DNA of 64,000 nucleotides from Paenibacillus sp. LHD-38 (lineage in GTDB: Bacteria; Bacillota; Bacilli; Paenibacillales; Paenibacillaceae), in the NCBI RefSeq assembly GCF_031157315.1, contig NZ_JAVIFU010000015.1:62001-126000 (forward strand), read 5' to 3'. The stretch's first letter is position 1. Each line of letters starts with the position of its first letter. This document shows positions 8,666 to 17,163 of the stretch, one piece after another. The position numbers and the translations under genes are program-made. The notes beneath the pieces were generated by a model. It did no database searches and was not told the DNA's origin. It worked only from the letters and a program-made list of their open reading frames with translations.

Positions 8666-9673
8666 CTACAGCGACCAGCGAATAATGATTCCGGATTGCG
8701 TTAAGCCGCCGCCAAATCCGTAAAGCAGCATGATCTGATCATGTTTTATTGTACCTGCTTTGACCGCTTCATCTATGGCGAGCGGTATCGAAGCAGCGGA
8801 AGTGTTACCGAAGAGTTTGATGCTGGATAACGTTTGATCAAGCGAGAATCCCGTTCTTTCGCAAAGGGCTTCAATAATACGCATATTCGCGCTATGCGGA
8901 ATGAACCAATTAATATCCGCTGCCGAGAGCCTGCTTCTTTCCATCAGCTGTTTTACCCCTTCTGCTACATGGCTGACTGCCCAACGGTACACTTCCCGGC
9001 CATTTTGCACGATCATTCCGTTCGTATGAATAGCATGATCTCCGATGGCAGAAGCTAAGCTGCTGCGGTATAGCTGATGCCCGCGCGAGCCATCTGTTTT
9101 TGAATACATAGACAACACATTGCCGCGGTCGTCATCCGAAGATTCCATAAGGAATGCCCCGGCTCCGTCTCCAAATAATATACATGTAGTACGGTCAGAA
9201 TAATCGGTAATTTTGGATAATGTCTCGGCTCCAACCACCAGTATCTTGCGATATGCACCGGAAACCAATAAACCGTTAGCAAGTTGTATGGCAGCCGTAA
9301 ATCCGGCGCATGCGGCTTGTAAGTCAACTGCTCCGCAGTTTTCTATGCCCAAATGAGATTGAACCTGCGAAGCTACACTTGGAAACACGGCATCGGGAGT
9401 AGAGGTGGCAACGATAATATAATCGATGTCGGTTACGGTAATATTGTAGCGTTCAATCATGTTATGGACAGCTTCGAAACAAAGGTGGCTCGTGAATTGA
9501 TGCACAGCCGCTATATGACGTTCCTTAATGCCGGTTCGCTGCACGATCCATTCATCATTCGTATCAACCAGCTTCTCTAAGTCGGCATTCGTTAAAATCC
9601 GTTCTGGTACATATGAGCCAATAGCGGTAATTACGGCATTCGAGCGAATATCGGATCGATTTATATCGTTCAT
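8666..9673 (-). CDS. fabH: 3-oxoacyl-ACP synthase III
   Basis: The product (335 aa) condenses a short acyl-CoA with malonyl-ACP to start fatty acid synthesis in the cytosol. The Cys-His-Asn triad is visible: Cys122 in LQAACAGF, His in WFIPHSANMR and Asn in LFGNTSAAS; NDEWIVQRTGIKER is the usual N-terminal signature. I chose the ATG at 9673 because GGGAGG stands 7 bp before it; an upstream in-frame start has no ribosome site. The gene is alone, with its own sigma-A promoter and a double FapR-like operator, so it resembles the stand-alone fabHB of Bacillus. It seems a housekeeping gene inside the glycosylation locus. Confidence 0.93.
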   Translation of the reverse strand: MNDINRSDIRSNAVITAIGSYVPERILTNADLEKLVDTNDEWIVQRTGIKERHIAAVHQFTSHLCFEAVHNMIERYNITVTDIDYIIVATSTPDAVFPSVASQVQSHLGIENCGAVDLQAACAGFTAAIQLANGLLVSGAYRKILVVGAETLSKITDYSDRTTCILFGDGAGAFLMESSDDDRGNVLSMYSKTDGSRGHQLYRSSLASAIGDHAIHTNGMIVQNGREVYRWAVSHVAEGVKQLMERSRLSAADINWFIPHSANMRIIEALCERTGFSLDQTLSSIKLFGNTSAASIPLAIDEAVKAGTIKHDQIMLLYGFGGGLTQSGIIIRWSL

Positions 9674-9693
9674 CCTCAGTGCCTCCCAATTTA

Positions 9694-9723
9694 TTAGTAT
9701 CAAGTACTAGTACCTGATGCTAA
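9694..9723 (-). promoter_or_regulatory. Double FapR-like operator
   Basis: On the plus strand TTAGTATCAAGTACTA (9694-9709) overlaps CTAGTACCTGATGCTAA (9707-9723). Each is close to the FapR consensus TTAGTACCTGRTACTAA as I remember it. The pair lies directly downstream of the fabH -10 box and ends 21 bp before the start codon. FapR represses fatty acid genes and is released by malonyl-CoA, so fabH is probably under lipid control. Confidence 0.75.
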
Positions 9724-9750
9724 TTTACTTCATTGATCCGCTCTTGTCAA
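9722..9750 (-). promoter_or_regulatory. Sigma-A promoter of fabH
   Basis: On the minus strand a perfect TTGACA (9750-9745) is followed after 17 bp by TAAATT (9727-9722). It overlaps the edge of the FapR-like operator. Confidence 0.75.
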
Positions 9751-9831
9751 TGTCATGAATAGTTCAAAAGGGATTGGCGAACGCTAAGATGGGGCCTGAA
9801 GCCTGATCAAACCGAAATGGAGGATGGCTAA

Positions 9832-10557
9832 ATGCACAAAAAAATGATTGCTTTTTCCGCTGGCGTGCTGCTTAGTACAATGCTCGCGGGCTGTTCGGAA
9901 AACCAAGGGGATCTGGGTAATAAAAATATCCGTTCAAACAGCATAAGGTATGATGCTAACGGCAATTTGCTGAAGGATAAGCGCTTTGCCGATGATCAGA
10001 TGAATGAGATGAACCGAGTAAACGGCCGTAGGTTGAACAGCAATAACGTTATCGGGTCGCATAAAAATTATCGGATGGAAATGAGCGAGAAAATTGCCGA
10101 GCAAATTACGGAAATGGATGCGGTTAAATTATCGTACGTCTTGCTCACCGACCATAATGCCTATGTCGCCGTATCTCTTGATGAGAATGAGCCTGCAGGT
10201 GACTCGAAATTGATGAGCCGTACAAATACCGGTTACATGGGCAAAGAAGGCGTCCGTATGAGCAGGCGAATGAGCAGCTTATCTACGGGACAGGATATGC
10301 TCACCGAACAAATAAAGGATGATATCGCAAATGAGGTCAAACGTATAAGACCAAGCGTGGAGCATGTGTACGTATCTGCCAATCCTGATTTTGTTGGAAG
10401 AATGAACGCGTATATGAACGATGTGAAGCTTGGACATCCGATTCAGGGCTTTATTGCGGAATTTAATTCTATGGCCGAGCGAATATTCCCGGCGAAATCG
10501 GGCGACAAGAAGATCGAAAATTATAGTATAAAAAACAAACGCATGATTTACGACTGA
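9832..10557 (+). CDS. YhcN/YlaJ-family sporulation lipoprotein
   Basis: The 241-residue product has a lipoprotein signal peptide with lipobox LAGC (Cys at about residue 21), so it should be anchored to a membrane. The remainder resembles the Spore_YhcN_YlaJ family: a domain with AVKLSYVLLTDHNAYVAV and a second part with IRPSVEHVYVSANPDFV near residues 175-195. Family members are found in spores or in the forespore membrane, and their biochemical role is unclear. The start follows GGAGG. It is a single gene with its own terminator, and it supports a sporulation context for this region. Confidence 0.85.
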   Translation: MHKKMIAFSAGVLLSTMLAGCSENQGDLGNKNIRSNSIRYDANGNLLKDKRFADDQMNEMNRVNGRRLNSNNVIGSHKNYRMEMSEKIAEQITEMDAVKLSYVLLTDHNAYVAVSLDENEPAGDSKLMSRTNTGYMGKEGVRMSRRMSSLSTGQDMLTEQIKDDIANEVKRIRPSVEHVYVSANPDFVGRMNAYMNDVKLGHPIQGFIAEFNSMAERIFPAKSGDKKIENYSIKNKRMIYD

Positions 10558-10577
10558 TAAAATCATAGAGTAGATGG

Positions 10578-10619
10578 AAACCGGTTTACTGAGCAGCCGC
10601 TCTCAGAACCGGTTTTTTT
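10578..10619 (+). terminator. Rho-independent terminator
   Basis: AAACCGGT and CTGAG pair with CTCAG and ACCGGTTT, followed by a T run. It ends the lipoprotein gene. Confidence 0.85.
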
Positions 10620-10700
10620 GTGCAAAAGAGCGGATAAGGATGAGAGATTAAAGCGAATTAAAATAGGCTTTGATAGGGGTTTCCTATGAAATTAGGCAAT

Positions 10701-10709
10701 CATAGGATA
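10701..10709 (+). promoter_or_regulatory. Possible sigma-K -10 box
   Basis: CATAGGATA fits CATANNNTA and lies 33 bp before the next start codon. The -35 position holds TCC rather than ACC, so this call is weak. Confidence 0.3.
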
Positions 10710-10742
10710 TGGTATACCTTTAATTAGACTGGGAGGAGCAGC

Positions 10743-11906
10743 ATGATAATTGGAACGGTTACAAGCGCAGGCTATTTACCGAGAGCAATGATCATGGCAA
10801 GATCGGTTAAAAAACATATGCCAGGAAGCAAAGTTGTTGTTGGTATCATAGAAGATAAGATTCCGGAACCAGCGCTCCGTTTTCCTTATTTTGATGAAGT
10901 TATTCTAATGAAAGATATCTTTCGGAGCTCCAATTCTCATAAGTTTTTTTTTCAATATACGATACAAGAAGCGATCCGTTCATGCAAGGCGCAAGTGATG
11001 AGGTATATTTATAATAAATATGCAGCTGAGAAAATGATGGTCTATGTGGAAGCGGATATGAAGTTATTAAGCCCTTTAGATGAGCTCCCAGCCGTTCTGG
11101 AGAAGTATCCTATAGTGCTTACGGGGCATTTCATTTATCCGGAAACATTGGATCCCGATCATTTGGAAGAAGTACGTAAAGCAGGCATACACCATTCGGG
11201 CTTTGTTGCGTTAAATAGGCATCCAGCGGCAGAAAAATATTTGCTTTGGTGGTCAAAGCTAAGCGATCATCATGGCTATTACGATCATGAGAAAAATCGC
11301 TTTGCCGATCAAGATTGGCTGGATATATCCCAACACTTTTTTGACAACGTTTATTCACTTCGGCATGCCGGCTATACGATATCATCTTTGAACTTATTAG
11401 AGAGATGGAATATAGACAGGGTTGGCGAGGATTTACACGTCATTAACGGTCAACCTCTACGCTGCATACAATTTTCTCCCCAGTTTCTGCAAGCCGCTTC
11501 GTGGATCGATCCTCACAAAGAACAAATTTATAGTGATCTCTATCACCAATATATGAATGAAATGAAAGAGCTGGAACGAAGCAATCGACATCTATCAAAG
11601 TGGAGCTACGGCTTTTTCTCGAGCCGGGAACCGATAAGTGATGAGACGAAAAGGATTTTTCTCAAAAATTATTATGAAAACCCGGAAATTGTAAACCCTT
11701 TTTTATTATCCAATGCCTATTTCAATATGGAGTCAAAGCGTAAAAGTATCGACATGATACCCATTCGCGCACGATCTGAGAAGATAATGCCAAAGCAGCG
11801 CCGGGTGATTCAAGCCGGAAAAACTAAAGCAAGGCGAAAAAAGATCAACGCCAGCCGTAAAAAGATCAGCGCTAGCCGTAAAAAGCGTATTCGGCGAAAC
11901 GGTTAA
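10743..11906 (+). CDS. GT8-like glycosyltransferase with polybasic C-terminal tail
   Basis: A 387-residue protein. The first 250 residues look like a GT-A glycosyltransferase: an N-terminal MIIGTVTSAGYLPRAMIMA strand and turn, and a metal-site-like segment YVEADMKLLSPLDEL near residue 100-113, where the usual DxD reads EAD. HHSGFVALNR and ADQDWLDIS match acceptor-side motifs seen in GT8 and related families. The last 45 residues are a Lys/Arg-rich tail with an imperfect repeat (KKINASRKKISASRKK). Ribosome site GGGAGGAG. It is monocistronic, with a strong terminator after it. Donor and acceptor cannot be read from sequence. Confidence 0.75.
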   Translation: MIIGTVTSAGYLPRAMIMARSVKKHMPGSKVVVGIIEDKIPEPALRFPYFDEVILMKDIFRSSNSHKFFFQYTIQEAIRSCKAQVMRYIYNKYAAEKMMVYVEADMKLLSPLDELPAVLEKYPIVLTGHFIYPETLDPDHLEEVRKAGIHHSGFVALNRHPAAEKYLLWWSKLSDHHGYYDHEKNRFADQDWLDISQHFFDNVYSLRHAGYTISSLNLLERWNIDRVGEDLHVINGQPLRCIQFSPQFLQAASWIDPHKEQIYSDLYHQYMNEMKELERSNRHLSKWSYGFFSSREPISDETKRIFLKNYYENPEIVNPFLLSNAYFNMESKRKSIDMIPIRARSEKIMPKQRRVIQAGKTKARRKKINASRKKISASRKKRIRRNG

Positions 11907-11932
11907 TGGAAGGTTTAAACCCATACAAATGA

Positions 11933-11966
11933 AGGCATCTACCCTCGCGTAGATGCCTATTTAATT
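11933..11966 (+). terminator. Rho-independent terminator
   Basis: AGGCATCTAC and GTAGATGCCT form a perfect 10-bp stem with a 6-base loop, followed by an AT-rich tail with TTTT. Confidence 0.9.
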
Positions 11967-12050
11967 TTCGTTAGCTAAAAGCTTTATAAGGCTGAAGCTT
12001 TATCTATATAATTCCACGCATTCTCTATTTAATAGTAGTAGAACGTCCAA

Positions 12051-12078
12051 ACCGCTTCATGATTCACTTCATATACTA
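12051..12078 (+). promoter_or_regulatory. Sigma-K promoter of the wbpA-like gene
   Basis: ACC at 12051-12053, a 16-bp spacer and CATATACTA at 12070-12078, which fits CATANNNTA perfectly. The start codon is 45 bp downstream. The -10 sequence is identical to that at 24746. Confidence 0.75.
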
Positions 12079-12123
12079 CTCTTAGCTTAGTAACAAACTA
12101 GAAAGAAGGCGAGAAAATAGGAT

Positions 12124-13437
12124 ATGAGTGATGACCTTAAACCAAAAACCAATACAGAGCAGCGAACGGTGGCCATCATAGGCCAGGGCTATGTCGGCCT
12201 TCCGTTAGCGCTTCTCTTCGTGAAAAAGGGATTTCATGTGTTGGGAATCGATTTGGATCGTAGAAAAATTGAAATGCTGCGTAAAGGAAAGAGCTATATT
12301 ACTGAAATTCCGGACAGTGATATTCAGGAAGCCATATCCTCTGCCAGGTTCACACCAACCGATCAATTCAGCTTTATGGAGGCAGCCGAAGCAATCGTTA
12401 TTTGTGTTCCCACGCCGCTAACCTCGTATGGAACACCGGATTTGAGTTATTTGACGCAAGCAGCAGGGGAAATTGGCGGAAGATTGCAGAAAGGTCAGCT
12501 GGTCATTTTAGAGAGCTCCACTTATCCGGGAACGACCAGAGAAGTACTGCTGCCAGTCTTGAATAAAACGGGATTACAGGTAGGTTCAGACTTTTTTGTG
12601 GCCTATTCACCGGAGCGGGTGGATCCAGGCAATGAGGAGTATCCGGTTGAGAAAATTCCGAAAGTAGTTAGCGGAATCACGCCTAGCTGCATGGGCAGAG
12701 TAGAAGAGTTATACGGGCAGCTATTTATTAAAGTCCATCCAATTTCATCAACAGATGCAGCCGAAATGACGAAACTATTGGAAAACTCATATAGACTGAT
12801 CAACATCTCGTTTATTAATGAATTGGCGATGATTTGCGATGTTCTTAACTTGAATTTATGGGAGATTATCGAAGCTGCAAGCAGTAAGCCTTTCGGCTTT
12901 AAAGCCTTTTATCCGGGTCCAGGGATCGGGGGACATTGCATACCAGTGGATCCTTCTTATTTGTTATGGAAGATAAAACAATTTGGCATTAATTCTGATT
13001 TTATTCAAATTTCAAATGCGGTTAATCATATGATGCCTTTGTATATCATGCGGCAGCTTAAACAACATCTGGAACAGAAGTCGCTGACGGGCTCACGCAT
13101 ATTAGTTTATGGGGCTGCCTATAAACGGGATATCGCCGATTACCGCGAATCAGCTTCGCTGGAGCTTATGCATATGCTTCAGATTGAAGGGGCAGACGTG
13201 TTCTATCATGATCCGTTCATTCCTTCACTGCAGCTTGGCGATAACAAATTCGAAAGCCTAGAACTGACAGAAGAAACGTTGAGTAAAATGGATTGCGTCG
13301 TGATCGCTACCGATCATTCTTCCATGCCTCTGGAGCTCTTATTGGAACATGCGCCTCTAATCTATGACACGCGGAATGTGACTAGAAGCCTAAAAGGAAA
13401 AGCCAAAATCGTGAGACTGGGAGGAGGCTATTCTTGA
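12124..13437 (+). CDS. wbpA: UDP-N-acetylglucosamine 6-dehydrogenase (WbpA-like)
   Basis: A nucleotide-sugar dehydrogenase (437 aa) that would oxidise the C6 hydroxyl of UDP-GlcNAc to a carboxylate with two NAD+. The N-terminal Rossmann motif is IIGQGYVGLPLA (residue 15 on), followed by ESSTYPGTT, the central NMxx-type helix with ENSYRLINI, and catalytic Cys272 in GPGIGGHCIPVDP. FYPGPGIGGHCIPVDP matches UDP-GlcNAc rather than UDP-glucose dehydrogenases. It overlaps the next glycosyltransferase gene by 4 bp. The next three steps of the pathway lie 11 kb downstream behind an equal sigma-K promoter, which supports the WbpA assignment; a WecC-type ManNAc dehydrogenase is the alternative. Confidence 0.85.
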   Translation: MSDDLKPKTNTEQRTVAIIGQGYVGLPLALLFVKKGFHVLGIDLDRRKIEMLRKGKSYITEIPDSDIQEAISSARFTPTDQFSFMEAAEAIVICVPTPLTSYGTPDLSYLTQAAGEIGGRLQKGQLVILESSTYPGTTREVLLPVLNKTGLQVGSDFFVAYSPERVDPGNEEYPVEKIPKVVSGITPSCMGRVEELYGQLFIKVHPISSTDAAEMTKLLENSYRLINISFINELAMICDVLNLNLWEIIEAASSKPFGFKAFYPGPGIGGHCIPVDPSYLLWKIKQFGINSDFIQISNAVNHMMPLYIMRQLKQHLEQKSLTGSRILVYGAAYKRDIADYRESASLELMHMLQIEGADVFYHDPFIPSLQLGDNKFESLELTEETLSKMDCVVIATDHSSMPLELLLEHAPLIYDTRNVTRSLKGKAKIVRLGGGYS

Positions 13438-14333
13438 GTTCATTCTCTAACCCTATGGATGAAGAGCATCATCAAACCGCTGATGACGTCGAGATAGCAG
13501 AAGATTCAAGTGGAGAAGAACTTCAGGATCAAGAGACCAGCAATACCTCCGAAACCGCAAATGAGATTACGGATGATGTTCTACCGGTGCAACCGGTGGT
13601 GCTGCCGGTGCAACCGATGCTGTCGGTGCTCCCGGTGCTCCCGTTGAATAATAAATGTGTGATTGTAGAAATTCATTTTAATTCTTACGGTTTCAAAAAA
13701 GAAAGATTTACAAAAAAATGGATCGATTATCGGATAAAGATTTTCATGATGTATACGTGCAGATGTTTGATGAAACAGACGAACAAAAACTTCAAAGCTT
13801 TTATTTATTATGCGGATCAGTCTAATTCTTTGATTCAACGAGCGCTGCGTAGATATAAAAAGCTTCCCTCCAATATACAATTTGTTCGAATCTCAGACAG
13901 AAATAAGCGGGTGCTGGACTGCTTAGAAGGATTTAAGCATGTATATTTTGTACGCGTCGATTCCGACGACATGTACCGTAAAAATTTTATTGCACAGCTC
14001 CACGCTTTCAAGCCGAAACCGTCAACAAAAGCTTTAATCAATCAAAGAGGCTTCTGGTATGATTCCAATCGCAAGCGATTGGCAGCCGTCGTCCGCAAAT
14101 CTCCGCCGTTTTATACACTTATTTTTAAGACGGAAGATTATAAAAAAGGAATGCGGTACCCGCTTAAGGGACATGGAAGCGTGATTCGGCTCCGTCATGA
14201 AAAGTTAAAGCCGCGTAACTATATGGTAATTATCCATGGAAAGAATACTTCAACCCGGTACAGAATTAAAAAAAAGACAGATTATAGGGTTAAGCGAAAA
14301 CGGATCAGTAAAATTATGAATATGTACAGATGA
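13434..14333 (+). CDS. Rhamnosyltransferase-like GT2 with acidic, Pro/Val-rich leader
   Basis: A 299-residue protein starting with TTG in an overlap with the previous stop, behind GGAGGAGG. Residues 1-60 are acidic and then Val-Leu-Pro-Gln-rich, without obvious fold. From residue 77 the sequence resembles the putative rhamnosyltransferase family (PF11316 type): IVEIHFNSYGFKKERF, WIDYRIKIFMMYT, the metal-binding FVRVDSDDMYRKNF near residue 165, and SPPFYTLIF. Two paralogues lie at 34556 and 35398, without the acidic leader. The C-terminus is again basic. It is cotranscribed with the wbpA-like gene, so it may use the sugar made there; that is inference. Confidence 0.75.
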   Translation: MSSFSNPMDEEHHQTADDVEIAEDSSGEELQDQETSNTSETANEITDDVLPVQPVVLPVQPMLSVLPVLPLNNKCVIVEIHFNSYGFKKERFTKKWIDYRIKIFMMYTCRCLMKQTNKNFKAFIYYADQSNSLIQRALRRYKKLPSNIQFVRISDRNKRVLDCLEGFKHVYFVRVDSDDMYRKNFIAQLHAFKPKPSTKALINQRGFWYDSNRKRLAAVVRKSPPFYTLIFKTEDYKKGMRYPLKGHGSVIRLRHEKLKPRNYMVIIHGKNTSTRYRIKKKTDYRVKRKRISKIMNMYR

Positions 14334-14466
14334 AAGCCTAATTTGAAGTAAGTATCATTTGGATATAGGCTCGGACACTCACGGTAAACTAAAAGGTCGA
14401 TTGAGGTATGGTAATACCTCTCTCGAAAATTTCAACTTCTAGCTTCTTTATTATAGGGAGGAGTGA

Positions 14467-16302
14467 ATGATGAAATATAGAATCAAGTTGATGTTTTTGG
14501 TAATTGCAGATAGTGCCTTGTTAGCTCTTAGCTTATTATGTTCCATTTATTTGACCGACGGAAGAATTCATCAGATGGATTGGTCTTGGATAAACTTGAT
14601 GTCCGGCATTATCTTTATTGCATTTAGTAACATCATCCTCGCCGCTAATAAATCGTATAAGGCTTTAAGGCGGTACACTGGCATTCGGGAAATGGTCAAA
14701 GTATTTCAATCGATCCTTTTGTCTTCGATATTGTATGCGGTAGTCGATCAATTTTTGATGGTAAATCCCCGTCCAATTCGAGAATATCTTATTCAAGGCG
14801 CAATTGCTGTATTGTTCCTTTGTTCGCTTAGAGCTGAATCAATAGTTGTGAAATACAAGTACAAGACACAATCAAAATTTAATAGAAAAGCGTTAATCAT
14901 TGGAGCGGGCGATGCAGGAACCATAGTCTCCAAACAACTCATTTTATCTGATAGGGAAGAATTAAATCCTATCGGTTTTATTGATGATGACCCTAGGAAA
15001 CTGTACTTTGAAATAAATGGGTTACCCGTTCTGGGGAACAGAACCAATATCTCTCAAATCGTGGCTGAGTATGGGATTACAGATATCATTGTCGCGATTC
15101 CCTCTGCCTCAAAGAATACAATAAAAGAAATCGTAGAAATCATCAAAACGACATCGGTCAATATTAGGATATTACCTCGTATATATGATGTGATCCTTGG
15201 CCGGATTTCCGCAGATGAGATACGCGATATAGATGTTAAAGATTTGCTTGGAAGAGACTTAGCAATCAGTTCTACGGCTGACATGGAGCATTTTTTAAAG
15301 GACAAGATTATTCTAATTACCGGTGCAGGCGGTTCAATAGGTGGAGAACTTGTCTACCAAACTGCACAGTTTAACCCGCGCCGCTTGATTATGTTTGGAC
15401 ATGGTGAGAACAGCATCCATCAGATTGAAATGACGGTAAGAGAACATTTTCCTCATGTGGCGGTTGAAAGTGTTATAGCGGACATTCAAAATCTTGATGA
15501 TGTAGAACAAGTATTTCAACGGTATCAGCCCCATGTAGTCTTTCATGCAGCAGCGCATAAGCACGTCCCCCTAATGGAACATAACCCTGGATCCGCTATA
15601 AAGAACAATGTTTTCGGAACAATTAACATGGCTGAGAGTGCAATTAAGTTTGGAGTAGATCGTTTTGTATATATCTCGACTGACAAAGCGGTACACCCCA
15701 TTAATGTAATGGGTCTGACCAAACGGGCAGCTGAAATGATGATTCAATATTTTTCTTTAAAAGGTGCAACAAAATTTTCAATTGTGCGATTCGGGAATGT
15801 GTTGGAAAGTCGCGGAAGCGTCATTCCCATATTTAAGAAACAAATTGCGAAGGGGGGACCGATAACGGTCACACATCCGGATATGATCAGGTATTTTATG
15901 ACTATCCCTGAGGCCGTTCATCTTGTTTTACAAGCCGGAGCTTTATCCAGAGGGGGAGAAGTCTTTGTGTTGGATATGGGTGAGCCTGTCAAAATTTCTG
16001 ATCTAGCGAAGTCTTTGATCCATTTGGCAGGATATAAACCGGAGCGTGACATCAAGATTGTGTATACGGGCATTCGCCCAGGAGAAAAACTGGCGGAATC
16101 ACTATTTTACGAAGAGGAACGGAGTATGCCGAGCTCGCATCCGCATATTTTCATCGCTACACCGAAACCGATTGGATGGGAACGTCTACTTTTGGATGTG
16201 AAGCGCCTTGAACTGGCTATGATCCAACAAGACCCTTCCCAATTGAAGCAGTGTCTTGAAACCATCATACTAAACGATTCTACTCTTTCATCGCCCCCCT
16301 AA
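14467..16302 (+). CDS. pglF: Membrane UDP-GlcNAc 4,6-dehydratase (PglF/EpsC-like)
   Basis: A 611-residue CapD/PglF-type protein. Residues 1-125 contain about four membrane helices; a first Rossmann-like domain carries GAGDAGTIVSKQL near residue 143. The catalytic short-chain-dehydrogenase domain starts with ITGAGGSIGGEL near residue 282. The active-site loop reads STDKAVHPINVMGLTKR, with Met in place of the usual Tyr, as in this family. It would convert UDP-GlcNAc to the 4-keto-6-deoxy sugar, the first step to UDP-diacetylbacillosamine; PglE- and PglD-like genes lie at 21108 and 18837. The start ATG-ATG follows GGGAGGAG. A 7-bp inverted repeat (GAGGTAT/ATACCTC, 14403-14420) lies upstream. Confidence 0.88.
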   Translation: MMKYRIKLMFLVIADSALLALSLLCSIYLTDGRIHQMDWSWINLMSGIIFIAFSNIILAANKSYKALRRYTGIREMVKVFQSILLSSILYAVVDQFLMVNPRPIREYLIQGAIAVLFLCSLRAESIVVKYKYKTQSKFNRKALIIGAGDAGTIVSKQLILSDREELNPIGFIDDDPRKLYFEINGLPVLGNRTNISQIVAEYGITDIIVAIPSASKNTIKEIVEIIKTTSVNIRILPRIYDVILGRISADEIRDIDVKDLLGRDLAISSTADMEHFLKDKIILITGAGGSIGGELVYQTAQFNPRRLIMFGHGENSIHQIEMTVREHFPHVAVESVIADIQNLDDVEQVFQRYQPHVVFHAAAHKHVPLMEHNPGSAIKNNVFGTINMAESAIKFGVDRFVYISTDKAVHPINVMGLTKRAAEMMIQYFSLKGATKFSIVRFGNVLESRGSVIPIFKKQIAKGGPITVTHPDMIRYFMTIPEAVHLVLQAGALSRGGEVFVLDMGEPVKISDLAKSLIHLAGYKPERDIKIVYTGIRPGEKLAESLFYEEERSMPSSHPHIFIATPKPIGWERLLLDVKRLELAMIQQDPSQLKQCLETIILNDSTLSSPP

Positions 16303-16915
16303 TGGCTTAAGACATAAAAGCACTGTTCGAAATACGATAAAGAAGAGATGTCCTTCAGCCGACCAAGACACGCTATTGGTGGCTTGGATTAAGTCTTTCA
16401 AAGCAGGATTTCCACCTTCTAAACTTCACAACCTAAGCATGGTTCGTAAGTTGAGTTAATAAATAGCGTGAAGTAGTCCCGATCCTTTCACAAGGTGGGA
16501 CTATTTTAAGCTCGCCGCTCTACTGGATGGATAATGCTGAATAATATAGGTCATAGATACGCTGATTTAGGAGACACTTAATTTGATGGTGGAAATGAAA
16601 AAGGGTAAAGACTGATTCAGGACCTGTGCTACAAGCGCTCGAAGCCGAAATTTGTTAGCGGTCATAAGACCATGGCAATCAGGTTTTGAATGTTTCTGTA
16701 ACCGCGGGCTCTTCGTTTGGCAGCTTGCACAAGTCCATTAATATCTTAGAGCAGGCATTATATCATTTGGTACCCTAGCCTCCTCTTAATCGTCGTGTTC
16801 TCATTGACTGAAGCGAGGAAGCCCTATTTTATGTTTATAACAAACTACTGTCCACACATCTTCTTTTATTACGCATAGTATGGATTCGAGAGAAAACAAG
16901 GCGTTGAATAAATGA
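16303..16915. other. Gene-free stretch with recurring hairpin
   Basis: No intact gene is visible. It contains the hairpin at 16474-16507 and short frames interrupted by many stops. A CATAGTATG box near 16873 is too far from the next gene to assign. It is probably decayed sequence continuous with the glycosyltransferase remnant that follows. Confidence 0.5.
16474..16507 (+). terminator. Recurring AGTCCC hairpin with T tract
   Basis: TAGTCCC (16474-16480) pairs with GGGACTA (16497-16503), with a nested CCTT/AAGG stem in the loop and TTTT after it. It looks like a terminator, but it lies about 170 bp after the pglF-like gene, and related sequences occur at 4281 and 18554. Confidence 0.55.
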
Positions 16916-17128
16916 ATTAGCAACTTTGGCTACACAAAGCCAAAACTAAGCTTGGTAAATCGGCATCAATTTGCAATATTCGTTGGCTTTGACGAAGTGC
17001 TTCACGACTTGCTTATAAGCCCTGATATAAGTTATAAGCTGGGAGTCAGTGGCCGTAAGTATTCTATTAACCACCGTAATCCAGAAAAGATTGTTCGTCA
17101 GTTGATTACGATATACAACAGCTTATGA
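16916..17128 (+). pseudogene. C-terminal fragment of a GT4-type glycosyltransferase
   Basis: An open stretch of about 70 codons without a start, bounded upstream by stop codons. Its end reads YKLGVSGRKYSINHRNPEKI and then a QLITIYNSL stop, which aligns closely with the C-terminus of the glycosyltransferase encoded at 19474-20916 (YELGVRGRAY..., QLITVYKSL). Everything N-terminal is lost. It is a remnant of a former paralogue, and shows that glycosyltransferase genes have been deleted here. Confidence 0.75.
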
Positions 17129-17163
17129 TAAATAGAAAGCGATGAAACGAGAGGTAAATGAAT

